A stretch of DNA of 64,000 nt. Origin: UBA2330 sp049293015 (GTDB taxonomy: Bacteria; Bacteroidota; Ignavibacteria; Tepidaquicellales; Tepidaquicellaceae). The notes beneath the pieces are model-generated. The model worked only from the letters and a program-made list of their open reading frames with translations. It had not been told where the DNA came from and searched no databases. The stretch lies in contig JBATSB010000203.1 in assembly GCA_049293015.1 (NCBI GenBank), forward strand, positions 1 to 64,000, read 5' to 3'. A program made the translations under genes and the position numbers. Positions 1 to 7,750 of this stretch are shown piece after piece (position 1 is the first letter of the stretch; the number at the start of each line of letters is the position of its first letter).

Positions 1-142
1 TATTATTTAAAAATGGCAACTGCTGAAGCTCCCACCCGGATGGCGGATTATCAGAAAAATTAAACGCAATTATAAATATAAGAATACTGGCTGCATATAT
101 CAGAGATGAGATCTTTTCGGCAATGAGATTTTTGGTTTTCAT
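1..142 (-). CDS. Truncated start of a YCF48-like exported beta-propeller protein (paralogue of the gene at 25869)
   Basis: The first 47 codons of a minus-strand gene run off the left edge. The ATG is at 142-140. The protein begins MKTKNLIAEKISSL, continues into a hydrophobic signal segment (about residues 13-28), and reaches NPPSGWELQQLPFLNN at the edge. Nucleotide by nucleotide it is nearly the same as the start of the gene at 25869, with about 10 differences in 142 bases by eye, and part of the upstream sequence also matches. It is therefore a recent duplicate on the opposite strand. By analogy the full gene should encode a surface or secreted propeller with a T9SS sorting tail, but that part lies outside the window. 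Confidence 0.72.
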   Translation of the reverse strand, partial: MKTKNLIAEKISSLIYAASILIFIIAFNFSDNPPSGWELQQLPFLNN

Positions 143-338
143 ATTATTCTGTTTCGTAAATACCTTTGGCGTAATTCAAACGTATGGAATTTGGTTTTTA
201 TAGTCAATTTCAATTTTTTAGGTTGACATATTTTTATATCCTTTTCCATACATTTTTTTTGAAGAAATATTAGCTCGATATTTAGATTAAAAAATTTCCA
301 TTTACACAAAAAAAATTACAGACTCTACAGACTCATTT

Positions 339-590
339 CCCAAAGCCGCTCAGGGATTTCCCAAAACCACTCAGGGATTTCCCAAATGTTCTAAAACTTT
401 TCCCAAAGTCACTCAGGGATTTCCCAAAGTCACTCAGGGATTTCTCAAATGTTCTAAAACTTTTCCCAAAGTCATTCAGGGATTTCCCAAAGTTACTCAG
501 GGATTTCCCAAATGTTTAAAAAATTTTCTTTTTGCTCCTCAAACATTTCTTAAAGTTGTTCAAAGATTTCCTAAATGTTCTCAAAGATTT
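339..590. repeat. 21-bp minisatellite, 12 units, with 63-bp higher-order order
   Basis: Twelve consecutive 21-base units are in perfect register from 339 to 590. Two unit types alternate: type A, cccaaagtcactcagggatt followed by t, and type B, cccaaatgttctaaaacttt followed by t. Units 1-9 follow the order A-A-B three times, giving a 63-base super-repeat. Units 10-12 (528-590) are strongly diverged. The unit encodes seven codons per turn (PKVTQGF or PKCSKTF on the plus strand), but no start codon precedes it. Confidence 0.9.
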
Positions 591-768
591 CTTAAATAAG
601 TTCATAAGTTTAAAGAAATGCTTTGTTTAAGCCGGAATTAAGGTTTTTTAGAAAGAGAGATTTAATGTCAAACATATAAAGTGTTTTACTAATTGGAGAT
701 TTTGAATCAGTGTAATCATTGAAATCAGCTTAATCAGCGGTTCAGACAAGCCGAAAAAGTTTCGTGTG

Positions 769-838
769 GATTCCCTCTAAAAACACGAGGGAATGACAAA
801 TGGGGAGCACGAGGGAATGACAGATTGGGAGCACGAGG
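769..838. repeat. Partial copies of the dispersed element whose full form is at 4618-4832
   Basis: Bases 769-798 align without gaps to the right terminal repeat of the 4618-4832 element (4803-4832): both start gattccc, end gagggaatgaca, and are 30 bases long with about five differences. The tail gagcacgagggaatgaca is then repeated downstream and a third partial copy ends near 838. No left terminus of the element is visible here, so this is a fragment, internally duplicated. Confidence 0.6.
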
Positions 839-844
839 AGAGCA

Positions 845-872
845 ATTACAAATTTCAAATTACAAATTACAA
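845..872. repeat. 7-bp tandem repeat (attacaa/atttcaa), four units
   Basis: Four 7-base units (attacaa, atttcaa, attacaa, attacaa) lie in direct tandem in the hflX upstream region. They resemble the 7-base tandem repeats at 2365, 27024, 45706 and 56531-56606. Confidence 0.7.
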
Positions 873-1087
873 ATATGAAGAGCACAATTCATCATAATTT
901 ACAAGATCAGCATTCAAACTTTTACGAACTCCAACATCGGCTCAAATACCTTATGTTCAATAATAAATGATAAAAACTTAATTCTTTTAAATAAAAACAG
1001 AATTTCAATTTTAATTGCAAATTATCAACCATCTTTGCCTTTTAAAATGAAATCTATTTAAGTAATTTTACAAAAAATTTAATGTAA

Positions 1088-2380
1088 TTGCATAGTACAA
1101 AAAAAGAAACAGAGAAGACAGTTTTAGTCTGTTATTCCAATAAAAAAATTCAGAACGCTTACCATTCAGAAGAATCTCTCACTGAACTTAAATTCCTCGC
1201 TGAGACCGCAGGAGCTGATGTGATTGGCACTTTTTTTCAGGAGAATGAAAATTTTGATTCGAGATTCATGATCGGAAAAGGTAAGGTCGAAGAGATCGCA
1301 AACTTCGTAGCCGATAATAATGTCGCACTTGTCATTTTTGAAAATGAACTTGCTTACACTCAGCTTAGAAATCTTGAGCAAAAGATAAAATGTAAAATTA
1401 TAGATAAGTCTAATCTTATATTAGATATATTTGCTTCAAATGCCCGTACCGCTCAGGCGAAGCTGCAGGTCGAACTTGCTCAGCTTGAATATTCACTTCC
1501 GAGACTTACGAGACAATGGACTCACCTTTCGAAACAGTTCGGAGGCATTGGCACAAAAGGTCCGGGTGAAACTCAGATCGAAACTGACAGACGGCTTATT
1601 CAGACACGGATAACAGTTTTAAAAGAAAGACTTCTAAAAGTTTTTGAACAGAGAAAGACACAGTCATTTTCGAGAAGAAAGTTTTTCAGGATCTCTTTAG
1701 TCGGATATACCAATGCCGGCAAATCCACGCTGCTGAATGCTTTGACAAATTCTAATGTCTATGTGGAGGATAAACTTTTTGCGACACTTGATACTTCTAC
1801 AAAGCTTCTCGAACTCGTAATGATCGATGAAGAGACAGGCAAGACTAAATATCCAAAGAAAGTTCTCATTTCAGACACAGTCGGATTCATAAAAAATCTG
1901 CCTCATAATCTGATCGAATCATTTAAGTCTACTTTATCAGAAGTCATCGAATCAGATTTGCTATTACATGTCATTGACATTGCGGGAGAGAATTTCATTG
2001 AACAAATGGAAGTAGTAAATGAAACATTAAACGAGATCGGCGCAAGCGGAAAACTTGTCGTACATGTATTTAACAAGGTGGATAACCTACAGGATAAAGA
2101 TATTATTACTTCAATGAAAAGACTTTATAAAGATTCGGTATTTATCTCAGCGGAGAAAGGTCTGAATCTGAATAAATTAATTTCAAGGATCAAAGATGAG
2201 CTTAATAAAGAGAATACCGAAAGGACAATTAAGCTGAAGGCGGATGAACATAAAAAGGTCAGCATTATTTATGACATGGCGGAGGTGAGTAATGTTAAAT
2301 ATCTGAAGAATAGTATTAAGGTTACGTTCAAAACTAACGACAAGAATTATTCTTATCTGGAGAAAATAGTTAATAGTTAA
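1088..2380 (+). CDS. hflX: GTPase HflX
   Basis: HflX is a ribosome-associated GTPase of the Obg-HflX superfamily that splits or rescues stalled 70S ribosomes. The 430-residue length is typical. The N-terminal HflX domain carries GKGKVEEI (about residue 62) and the diagnostic GPGETQIETDRR (about 158). The G domain follows with G1 GYTNAGKST (about 206), G3 DTVGF (about 262) and G4 NKVD (about 328). The start is TTG at 1088; the ATG six bases upstream is followed at once by a stop. The last two codons and the stop are formed by a 7-bp tandem repeat that continues downstream, so the C-terminus may have been set by repeat expansion. It is the first gene of a plus-strand run. Confidence 0.96.
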   Translation: MHSTKKETEKTVLVCYSNKKIQNAYHSEESLTELKFLAETAGADVIGTFFQENENFDSRFMIGKGKVEEIANFVADNNVALVIFENELAYTQLRNLEQKIKCKIIDKSNLILDIFASNARTAQAKLQVELAQLEYSLPRLTRQWTHLSKQFGGIGTKGPGETQIETDRRLIQTRITVLKERLLKVFEQRKTQSFSRRKFFRISLVGYTNAGKSTLLNALTNSNVYVEDKLFATLDTSTKLLELVMIDEETGKTKYPKKVLISDTVGFIKNLPHNLIESFKSTLSEVIESDLLLHVIDIAGENFIEQMEVVNETLNEIGASGKLVVHVFNKVDNLQDKDIITSMKRLYKDSVFISAEKGLNLNKLISRIKDELNKENTERTIKLKADEHKKVSIIYDMAEVSNVKYLKNSIKVTFKTNDKNYSYLEKIVNS

Positions 2381-2427
2381 TAGTTAATAGTTAATAGTTA
2401 ATAGTTAATAGTTAATAGTTAATAGTT
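2365..2427. repeat. 7-bp tandem repeat (aatagtt), nine perfect units
   Basis: Nine identical copies of aatagtt run from 2365 to 2427, with a partial tenth up to 2430. The array supplies the end and stop codon of hflX (stop at 2378-2380) and directly abuts the ATG (2431) of the DUF6922 gene. Because 7 is not a multiple of 3 and the unit contains TAG and TTA-A, the array stops translation in all three forward frames. Copy-number change would alter the hflX to DUF6922 spacing without changing the hflX protein, as long as the first units remain. Confidence 0.95.
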
Positions 2428-2430
2428 AAT

Positions 2431-2664
2431 ATGAAAATTAATAATACAGATTTTAGCAGGCATTTGTTTTGGAATTATAAGGCAGATGCAGATCTTGGTG
2501 AAGAGATAATTATTGAACGAGTGATATTGTATGGTGAGTCTGAAGATTTTAAAAATATGAAAAAATACTTCAGCACAGAAAAGATATCAAAAGTGACTGA
2601 TGATATTGAAAAGACAGGTAGGTATAAAAAGAGGATAAATTTTGTCAGAAAGATAATTTTATAA
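2431..2664 (+). CDS. DUF6922-type small protein, likely antitoxin partner of the next gene
   Basis: The 77-residue protein has HLFWNYKAD near the N-terminus, then EIIIERVILYGESEDFKNM and a basic tail ending NFVRKIIL. This is the layout of DUF6922 proteins (HLFWD, IIERVLERGDxEDW, LNF). Members of this family are often found directly upstream of AbiEii/AbiGii-type nucleotidyltransferases, and the same order is seen here with 16 bases between the genes. An antitoxin or regulatory role is inferred from that pairing. The ATG abuts a 7-bp repeat array and has no visible Shine-Dalgarno sequence. Confidence 0.7.
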   Translation: MKINNTDFSRHLFWNYKADADLGEEIIIERVILYGESEDFKNMKKYFSTEKISKVTDDIEKTGRYKKRINFVRKIIL

Positions 2665-2680
2665 TTTACATTCTTTTATT

Positions 2681-3331
2681 TTGAAATTAGATTTTTTAAC
2701 TGATAAAACTAAATTATTATTTGAAAGATTTTCTTCCGAGAGTTTTTTTAATGATTATACTTTAGTAGGTGGAACTGCTTTGTCTTTGCAAATTGAACAC
2801 AGACATTCTGAAGACCTGGATTTTATATTTGACGGAAAATTTTTGAAAATAAATTCTATTAAGAAGTTTCTTGATAAAAATTTCAAAGGGAATTATAAAA
2901 TTTTAAAACAGGATAATGATCATCAGATTGATTTTATTGTAGATGATGTAAAAGTAACTTTTTTTACTTCTGATTCAATTGCTTTAAACTTTTCTGTTAG
3001 AGAACATTCTCAGAAATTTGAAAATATTAATATTGCAACTGTAGAAATTATTTCAGTTTTAAAAATAAATACTTTATCACACAGAAATACTATCAGAGAT
3101 TATTATGATCTTTATTTCATTTCAAAATATAAAATTCCTTTAGAAAAAATATTTGAGATGAGTAAAAAAATGCTTCCACATTTGGCTGATATTACTTATA
3201 CTGAGACTATAGTTTATGTAGATGAACTTAATGAAAATTCTATTTCAGAACATTTACACCCAAAGGAAATAATAACAAAATCAGAAATTTCAAATTACTT
3301 TACAAAAGAATTAAAAAAAATTTACAATTAA
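2681..3331 (+). CDS. AbiEii/AbiGii-family nucleotidyltransferase toxin-like protein
   Basis: The 216-residue protein belongs to the DNA polymerase beta-like nucleotidyltransferases of the AbiEii type. The core motif YTLVGGTALSLQIEHR followed by HSEDLDF (about residues 27-48) gives the GG(T/S) loop and the acidic DxD-type metal site. The segment HRNTIRDYYDLYFIS (about 130-144) is the conserved C-terminal RxxxRDxxDLY region. AbiEii toxins are known to pyrophosphorylate or nucleotidylate tRNA acceptor ends in type IV toxin-antitoxin and phage-abortive systems. The start is TTG at 2681. Together with the DUF6922 gene it forms a probable two-gene toxin-antitoxin or defence unit. It is AT-richer than the flanking hflX and acyl-CoA dehydrogenase genes, which would fit transfer. 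Confidence 0.82.
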   Translation: MKLDFLTDKTKLLFERFSSESFFNDYTLVGGTALSLQIEHRHSEDLDFIFDGKFLKINSIKKFLDKNFKGNYKILKQDNDHQIDFIVDDVKVTFFTSDSIALNFSVREHSQKFENINIATVEIISVLKINTLSHRNTIRDYYDLYFISKYKIPLEKIFEMSKKMLPHLADITYTETIVYVDELNENSISEHLHPKEIITKSEISNYFTKELKKIYN

Positions 3332-3362
3332 AAATATAAATTAAAAAAAGGAATATTAAAAA

Positions 3363-4541
3363 ATGCAATCATCAGGAACATATAAAAGCTTAGACTATTT
3401 CGGCATTGACGAAATGCTGACAGACGAAGAGAGATCGATCAGAGATACAGTTAGAGATTTTGTAAATGAAGAAGTACTTCCAATTATTGAAGAGTACAAT
3501 CAGAAAATGGATTTCCCTAAACAGTTAATTCCGAAAATGGCTGAGCTGGGAATTTTCGGTCCTACATTACCACCTGAATATGGCGGTATGGGAATTAACA
3601 ATGTAGCATACGGGCTTATCATGCAGGAGCTTGAAAGAGGCGACAGCGGCGTGAGAAGTTTTGCATCAGTGCAGTCTGGACTAGTCATGTATCCAATTTA
3701 TACATTCGGCAGTGAAGAGCAAAGAAAAAAATATTTACCAAAACTGGCAAGTGCTGAGATGATCGGATGTTTCGGATTGACTGAACCAGACTACGGAAGT
3801 AATCCGGGAGGCATGATAACCAAAGCTGAGAAAGTGGACGGCGGTTACATTCTGAACGGCGCAAAGATGTGGATCACTAACGGAACTGTTGCAGACGTTG
3901 CAGTAGTATGGGCAAAGCTTGACGGAAAAGTAAAAGGGTTTTTAGTAGATAAAGGAACGAAAGGATTTTCTGCACCGGAGATGAAAGGTAAACTTTCTCT
4001 AAGAGCATCTATTACTTCTGAACTTGTTTTTGAAGACTGTTTTATTCCGGATGAAAATTTACTTCCTGAAAGTGGTGGATTGAAATCACCTCTCATGTGT
4101 CTGACACAGGCAAGATACGGAATTGCATGGGGTGTGATCGGATTGGCAAATGAATGTTACAGCACAGTTTTAAACTATTCACTTTCGAGAATTCAATTCG
4201 ATAAGCCGATCGCTGCATTTCAGCTCACCCAGGAAAAACTTGCCTACATGGTAACTGAAATCACAAAAGCACAGCTTCTTTGTTATCAGCTTGCGAAATT
4301 GAAAGATTCAGGAAAGATGCGTCCACAGCAGGTTTCTCTTGCAAAAAGAAATAACTGTGAAATTGCAAAGACCATTGCATCTATGGCAAGAGAAATGCTC
4401 GGTGCAAATGGTATTTTAGATGAATATCCTGTGATGAGACATCAGAATAATATTGAATCCGTAAAGACTTATGAAGGTACACATGAAATGCATACACTGA
4501 TAATTGGTGAAGATGTGACAGGTATTGCTGCTTATAAATAA
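3363..4541 (+). CDS. Acyl-CoA dehydrogenase, glutaryl-CoA dehydrogenase-like
   Basis: This 392-residue flavoprotein of the acyl-CoA dehydrogenase superfamily oxidises an acyl-CoA at C2-C3 and passes electrons to ETF. Motifs match the glutaryl-CoA dehydrogenase branch: RSFASVQSGLVMYPIY (about 98-113), the FAD/substrate segment GCFGLTEPDYGSNPGGM (about 137-153), WITNG, and the C-terminal TYEGTHEMHTLIIG, in which the Glu of YEGT is the expected catalytic base. The start ATG at 3363 has an aagga ribosome site upstream. It may act in lysine/tryptophan or benzoate-type degradation. I cannot settle substrate or decarboxylation from sequence, and no ETF genes are nearby. Confidence 0.88.
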   Translation: MQSSGTYKSLDYFGIDEMLTDEERSIRDTVRDFVNEEVLPIIEEYNQKMDFPKQLIPKMAELGIFGPTLPPEYGGMGINNVAYGLIMQELERGDSGVRSFASVQSGLVMYPIYTFGSEEQRKKYLPKLASAEMIGCFGLTEPDYGSNPGGMITKAEKVDGGYILNGAKMWITNGTVADVAVVWAKLDGKVKGFLVDKGTKGFSAPEMKGKLSLRASITSELVFEDCFIPDENLLPESGGLKSPLMCLTQARYGIAWGVIGLANECYSTVLNYSLSRIQFDKPIAAFQLTQEKLAYMVTEITKAQLLCYQLAKLKDSGKMRPQQVSLAKRNNCEIAKTIASMAREMLGANGILDEYPVMRHQNNIESVKTYEGTHEMHTLIIGEDVTGIAAYK

Positions 4542-4961
4542 TTAGGACTATATGAAATACAGTGATTATTTTAAATATTTCATATCCTTTTTTAAAAATA
4601 TCCTAAACTTTTCTTCATGTCATTCCCGCATGCTCCTAGCGGGAATCCAGTCAGAAAGTTTAGATAGAAACGTATGAGTTTTTATTCTGCACACATAATC
4701 AAGAGTGGTAAAAATAGCACTATATATTATAGAGTTACGAAATATTTCTGTTAATATTAAATGAAAAGATCTGGAATACCAATTGAGTTTCCGTGATGAA
4801 TAGATTCCCGCTAGGATCATGAGGGAATGACAAAATTTGTGGCAAAATAAAATTAATTATTTTACTATTTTTGTTACCTCAGAGTTAAGTGTTCTGCGGA
4901 ATCTGAATAAAACAATATAAATAGCAAACTAGAAATAAATTTTTAGAAATTTTCATTAGTT
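4542..4961. other. 420-base spacer holding a MITE-like element
   Basis: The spacer lies between the acyl-CoA dehydrogenase and ispH genes. About half of it is the inverted-repeat element at 4618-4832. The remaining 129 bases before ispH are AT-rich and must contain its promoter. I see no other gene: the open frame on the minus strand inside the element follows its terminal repeats and matches no family I recognise. Confidence 0.6.
4618..4832. mobile_element. 215-bp MITE-like element with 30-bp terminal inverted repeats
   Basis: The left end, 4618-4647 (tgtcattcccgcatgctcct and ten more bases), is matched by the reverse complement of 4803-4832 with only two differences over 30 bases. The 155-base interior is AT-rich and non-coding. 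A partial, duplicated relative sits at 769-838. The structure is that of a small non-autonomous transposable element. No clear target-site duplication or matching transposase was seen in the window. It lies in the spacer upstream of ispH, where it could carry a promoter or a hairpin. Confidence 0.75.
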
Positions 4962-6194
4962 ATGAAAACATTCGACATACCAATATTTTACAGAAGTCCG
5001 ATAATTTCAAAGATCAAAAATTCACGAAAGCTGAATGATCCGAGAAAGAAGGATTACTCGCCGACTGAATTAGATTTTGGTCCGGTAGTATTTTTTATTG
5101 CCCGACATTTTGGATTCTGTTACGGTGTAGAGAATGCTATTGAAATTTCTTACAAAGCAATTGAAGAAAATCCGGGTAAGAGAATTTTTTTACTGAGTGA
5201 AATGATCCATAACTCTGATGTAAACAGTGATCTAATCGACAGAGGTGTAAGATTTATTATGGATACTTCGGGAAAGCAGTTAATAGAATGGGATGAACTG
5301 AATTCGAATGACATTGTAATTATACCTGCATTCGGAACAACTCTTGAGATTGAAAATCAACTTAACGAATTAAATATAGATCCATTAAAGTATAATACTA
5401 CATGTCCCTTTGTAGAGAAAGTCTGGAACAGAGCTGACTCATTAGGTAAAACAGGTTTTACAATTATTGTTCATGGGAAATATAAACATGAAGAAACCCG
5501 TGCAACATTTTCTCACAGTAAGGAATCTGCACCGACTCTTATTATCAGAGATATTTCTGAAGCTGAAATTCTTGGTGAATTAATAACAGGTAAAAGAGAT
5601 ATAAAAGAGTTTTATGAAATATTTGCAAACAGATTTTCAGAAGGATTTGATCCTGAAAGAGATCTGAATTTTATCGGTGTAGTAAATCAGACTACAATGC
5701 TTGCAACTGAAACACAGGCGATAGCAGATTATCTGAATAAGATTATGTCCGAAAAGTTTGGCACAGTTAAATTGTCTGAACATTTTTCTGACACACGGGA
5801 TACACTTTGCTATGCTACTCATGATAACCAAAAAGCTACTTACGGACTACTTGAAAAAAATGCTGACATTGCAATAGTAGTGGGCGGATACAACAGTTCG
5901 AATACATCACATATATATGAATTGTGTGAAGAGAAACTACCAACATATTTTATTTCATCAGCAGATAAAATTTTATCTAAGGATCTGATATCGCATTTCG
6001 ATTTTCAGAATCAAAGAGAAATTTTTACCAAGAATTTTTTACCTGTCAAAGAAAAAGTAAAAATTATCCTTACCAGCGGTGCATCGTGTCCTGATTCTAT
6101 TGTGGATGAAGTTCTTCAAAAGATACTTTCATATTTTGAAAGTACAAAAAATATTGATTCTGTATTGGAGGATTTTGCAATGAATAAAAATTAA
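4962..6194 (+). CDS. ispH: 4-hydroxy-3-methylbut-2-enyl diphosphate reductase
   Basis: IspH (LytB) carries out the last step of the MEP isoprenoid pathway, reducing HMBPP to IPP and DMAPP with a [4Fe-4S] cluster. The three cluster cysteines are in ARHFGFCYGVENAI (about residue 50), TTCPFVEKVW (about 149) and SGASCPDSIVDEV (about 375). The protein is 410 residues, longer than the roughly 315-residue E. coli form. It matches the long class found in cyanobacteria, plants and related bacteria, with an N-terminal extension of about 40 residues before the first motif. ispG, the preceding enzyme of the pathway, is in the same window on the other strand at 13650-15614. Confidence 0.95.
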   Translation: MKTFDIPIFYRSPIISKIKNSRKLNDPRKKDYSPTELDFGPVVFFIARHFGFCYGVENAIEISYKAIEENPGKRIFLLSEMIHNSDVNSDLIDRGVRFIMDTSGKQLIEWDELNSNDIVIIPAFGTTLEIENQLNELNIDPLKYNTTCPFVEKVWNRADSLGKTGFTIIVHGKYKHEETRATFSHSKESAPTLIIRDISEAEILGELITGKRDIKEFYEIFANRFSEGFDPERDLNFIGVVNQTTMLATETQAIADYLNKIMSEKFGTVKLSEHFSDTRDTLCYATHDNQKATYGLLEKNADIAIVVGGYNSSNTSHIYELCEEKLPTYFISSADKILSKDLISHFDFQNQREIFTKNFLPVKEKVKIILTSGASCPDSIVDEVLQKILSYFESTKNIDSVLEDFAMNKN

Positions 6195-6221
6195 TTTACT
6201 ATTTTCAACTGATTTTTCATT

Positions 6222-6380
6222 ATGAGTTTATTTCGGGTAATACTTGCTATCATACTTCCGCCTCTTGCTGTTATTGACAAAGGCTGCGGTTCAGTTGTAA
6301 TAGTTGCAATACTGACTCTTATCGGATGGGTACCCGGTGTAATAGCAGCTTTAATTATTTTAAATAAAAATGAAAGATAA
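6222..6380 (+). CDS. Pmp3/YqaE-family small membrane protein
   Basis: This is a 52-residue protein. It begins MSLFRVILAIILPPLAVIDK, continues GCGSVVIVAILTLIGWVPGV, and ends IAALIILNKNER. This is the UPF0057 pattern: two hydrophobic helices, the ILPPLAV motif in helix 1, GCG in the loop and LTLIGWVPGVIxA in helix 2. Homologues (yeast Pmp3, plant RCI2/LTI6, bacterial YqaE) are plasma-membrane proteins linked to salt, cold and membrane-potential stress. It starts with ATG 27 bases after the ispH stop and may be cotranscribed with ispH. Confidence 0.88.
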   Translation: MSLFRVILAIILPPLAVIDKGCGSVVIVAILTLIGWVPGVIAALIILNKNER

Positions 6381-6455
6381 TATTATTTTACTTTTGAAAT
6401 TTTTTCTTGTCTCTTCAGATCATGTACAATTTCTGAAAATTAATTTCCCATTTAT

Positions 6456-7079
6456 TTGAAAACTCATACAAAGGAAACACAGGAAAATCTTACTCCGGAT
6501 CTTGCATTGGAGATTCTAAAAGAAGGTAATGTAAGATTTGTAAACAATATTAAAGTAAACAGGAATCTGCTGCAGCAAGTAAATGAAACTTCTACCAAAC
6601 AGTTTCCATTCGCAGCAGTACTTAGTTGCATAGATTCAAGGACGTCTGCAGAGCTTATATTCGATCAGGGACTCGGTGATATTTTCAGCATTAGAATCGC
6701 CGGTAATATATTAAACGAAGATATACTCGGTAGTATGGAATTTGCCTGTAAAAAAGTCGGCTCGAAACTTATAGTTGTATTAGGTCATACGAACTGCGGA
6801 GCTATCACCGGTGCATGCGATGATGTAAAAATGGGGCATCTTACAGCTCTAATTAATAAGATCAAACCTGCAATTGAATGTGAAACAGAAACCACTACAG
6901 ACAGAAACGGCAGTAATATTGAGTTTACTGAGAATGTCTCTTTAAATAATGTGAGATTAACTGTCGATGGTATTAAGAAAAGAAGTACAATACTTGCAGA
7001 ACTGGAAAACAATAATAAAATTAAAATTGTCGGAGGAATGTATGATGTGGAGACAGGAGTTGTTAAATTTTTAATTTAA
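6456..7079 (+). CDS. Beta-class carbonic anhydrase
   Basis: The 207-residue protein is a beta-carbonic anhydrase, a zinc enzyme that interconverts CO2 and bicarbonate. The zinc ligands are visible: Cys in SCIDSRTSAELIF (about residue 58, with the catalytic Asp-Arg dyad at about 60/62) and His and Cys in GHTNCGA (about 110 and 113). RIAGN follows the first motif as expected. There is no convincing signal peptide, so a cytoplasmic location is likely. The start is TTG at 6456, with no better in-frame start nearby. It stands 75 bases after the Pmp3-like gene, and a shared transcript is possible. Confidence 0.93.
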   Translation: MKTHTKETQENLTPDLALEILKEGNVRFVNNIKVNRNLLQQVNETSTKQFPFAAVLSCIDSRTSAELIFDQGLGDIFSIRIAGNILNEDILGSMEFACKKVGSKLIVVLGHTNCGAITGACDDVKMGHLTALINKIKPAIECETETTTDRNGSNIEFTENVSLNNVRLTVDGIKKRSTILAELENNNKIKIVGGMYDVETGVVKFLI

Positions 7080-7147
7080 GCAGAATAAATATTTATACCG
7101 TTATAAAATATTTTATTCATTTAATCTAATTATCATTTTATAAAAAA

Positions 7148-7636
7148 ATGAATAAAGATTATACTATTCCACAGCAGACAAGGATCGGACATGTACATTT
7201 AAAGGTTTCTGATCTGGAGCGTTCGCTGGAATTTTATTCCGGCTTGCTTGGCTTTCAAGTAACTTTAAAATACGGTACACAAGCTGCATTTATTTCTGCA
7301 GGCGGCTACCATCATCACATCGGACTTAACACTTGGTTCAGTAAAGGCAGTCCTCCTTCTCAGGAAAGAGGTGTCGGTTTGTTTCATACTGCGATATTAT
7401 ATCCTGAAAGAAAAGATCTTGCCGAAATTTACAAAAGACTTCTGGATGCCGAATATCCTCTGACGGGTGCAAGTGATCATGGAGTCTCCGAAACATTATA
7501 TCTTAACGATCCCGATAACAATGGCGTCGAACTATACTGGGACAGACCCGAGGAACAGTGGCCTAGAAATGAAGATGGTTCGATTGAAATGTACACAAGA
7601 GCTCTTGACCTGGACGATCTGTTAAGTGAGATTTAA
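7148..7636 (+). CDS. VOC-family protein, single-domain catechol 2,3-dioxygenase-like
   Basis: This 162-residue protein has the glyoxalase/bleomycin-resistance/extradiol dioxygenase fold. It opens RIGHVHLKVSDLERSLEFY (about 12-30), then HHIGLNTW, LFHTAILYP (about 78-86) and ends the domain with GVELYWDRPEEQWP (about 125). The metal ligands expected for VOC enzymes are the His of GHVHL, the His of FHTAI and the Glu of VELYW, and all are present. The sequence resembles Bacillus CatE-type proteins. Substrate is not deducible. The gene ends at a strong bidirectional terminator shared with the convergent gene. Confidence 0.82.
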   Translation: MNKDYTIPQQTRIGHVHLKVSDLERSLEFYSGLLGFQVTLKYGTQAAFISAGGYHHHIGLNTWFSKGSPPSQERGVGLFHTAILYPERKDLAEIYKRLLDAEYPLTGASDHGVSETLYLNDPDNNGVELYWDRPEEQWPRNEDGSIEMYTRALDLDDLLSEI

Positions 7637-7649
7637 AATGATTATTATT

Positions 7650-7689
7650 CAAATAAAAAAAGCGGCTTGTATAACCGCTTTTTTATTTG
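7650..7689. terminator. Bidirectional intrinsic terminator
   Basis: A near-perfect inverted repeat, with arms 7650-7665 and 7675-7689, has a GC-rich centre (agcgg/ccgct), a 9-base loop, a T tract on the plus strand and an A tract on the other side. It lies between the convergent VOC gene and the deoxyhypusine-synthase-like gene, so it can stop transcription in both directions. Confidence 0.9.
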
Positions 7690-7750
7690 AATAAATTTTT
7701 GTTCCCGCAGAGTCACATGTATTTCGGACTCTGCGTGTAATGAGTTAAAT

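Larger units (their letters stand above)
143..1087. other. Repeat-rich spacer without a convincing gene
   Basis: This 945-base spacer lies between divergent genes (the propeller fragment on the minus strand and hflX on the plus strand). It holds a 21-bp minisatellite (339-590), a copy related to the MITE-like element found near 4618 (769-838), and a short 7-bp tandem repeat (845-872). One plus-strand frame through the minisatellite stays open from 291 to the stop at 597-599 because the unit is a multiple of three. It has no ATG, GTG or TTG start, so I do not call a gene. Promoters for both flanking genes must lie here, but I could not assign them. Confidence 0.6.

Noticed and set aside
339..590. 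Considered as a CRISPR array
   Set aside because: Units are contiguous 21-base tandem copies without unique spacers, and no cas genes are in the window.
291..599. Open plus-strand frame of about 100 codons across the 21-bp minisatellite
   Set aside because: It has no ATG, GTG or TTG start and no ribosome site. The frame is open mainly because a 21-base unit without stop codons is repeated.
4620..4820. 66-codon minus-strand open frame inside the MITE-like element
   Set aside because: It starts and ends within the terminal inverted repeats and has no recognisable protein family features.
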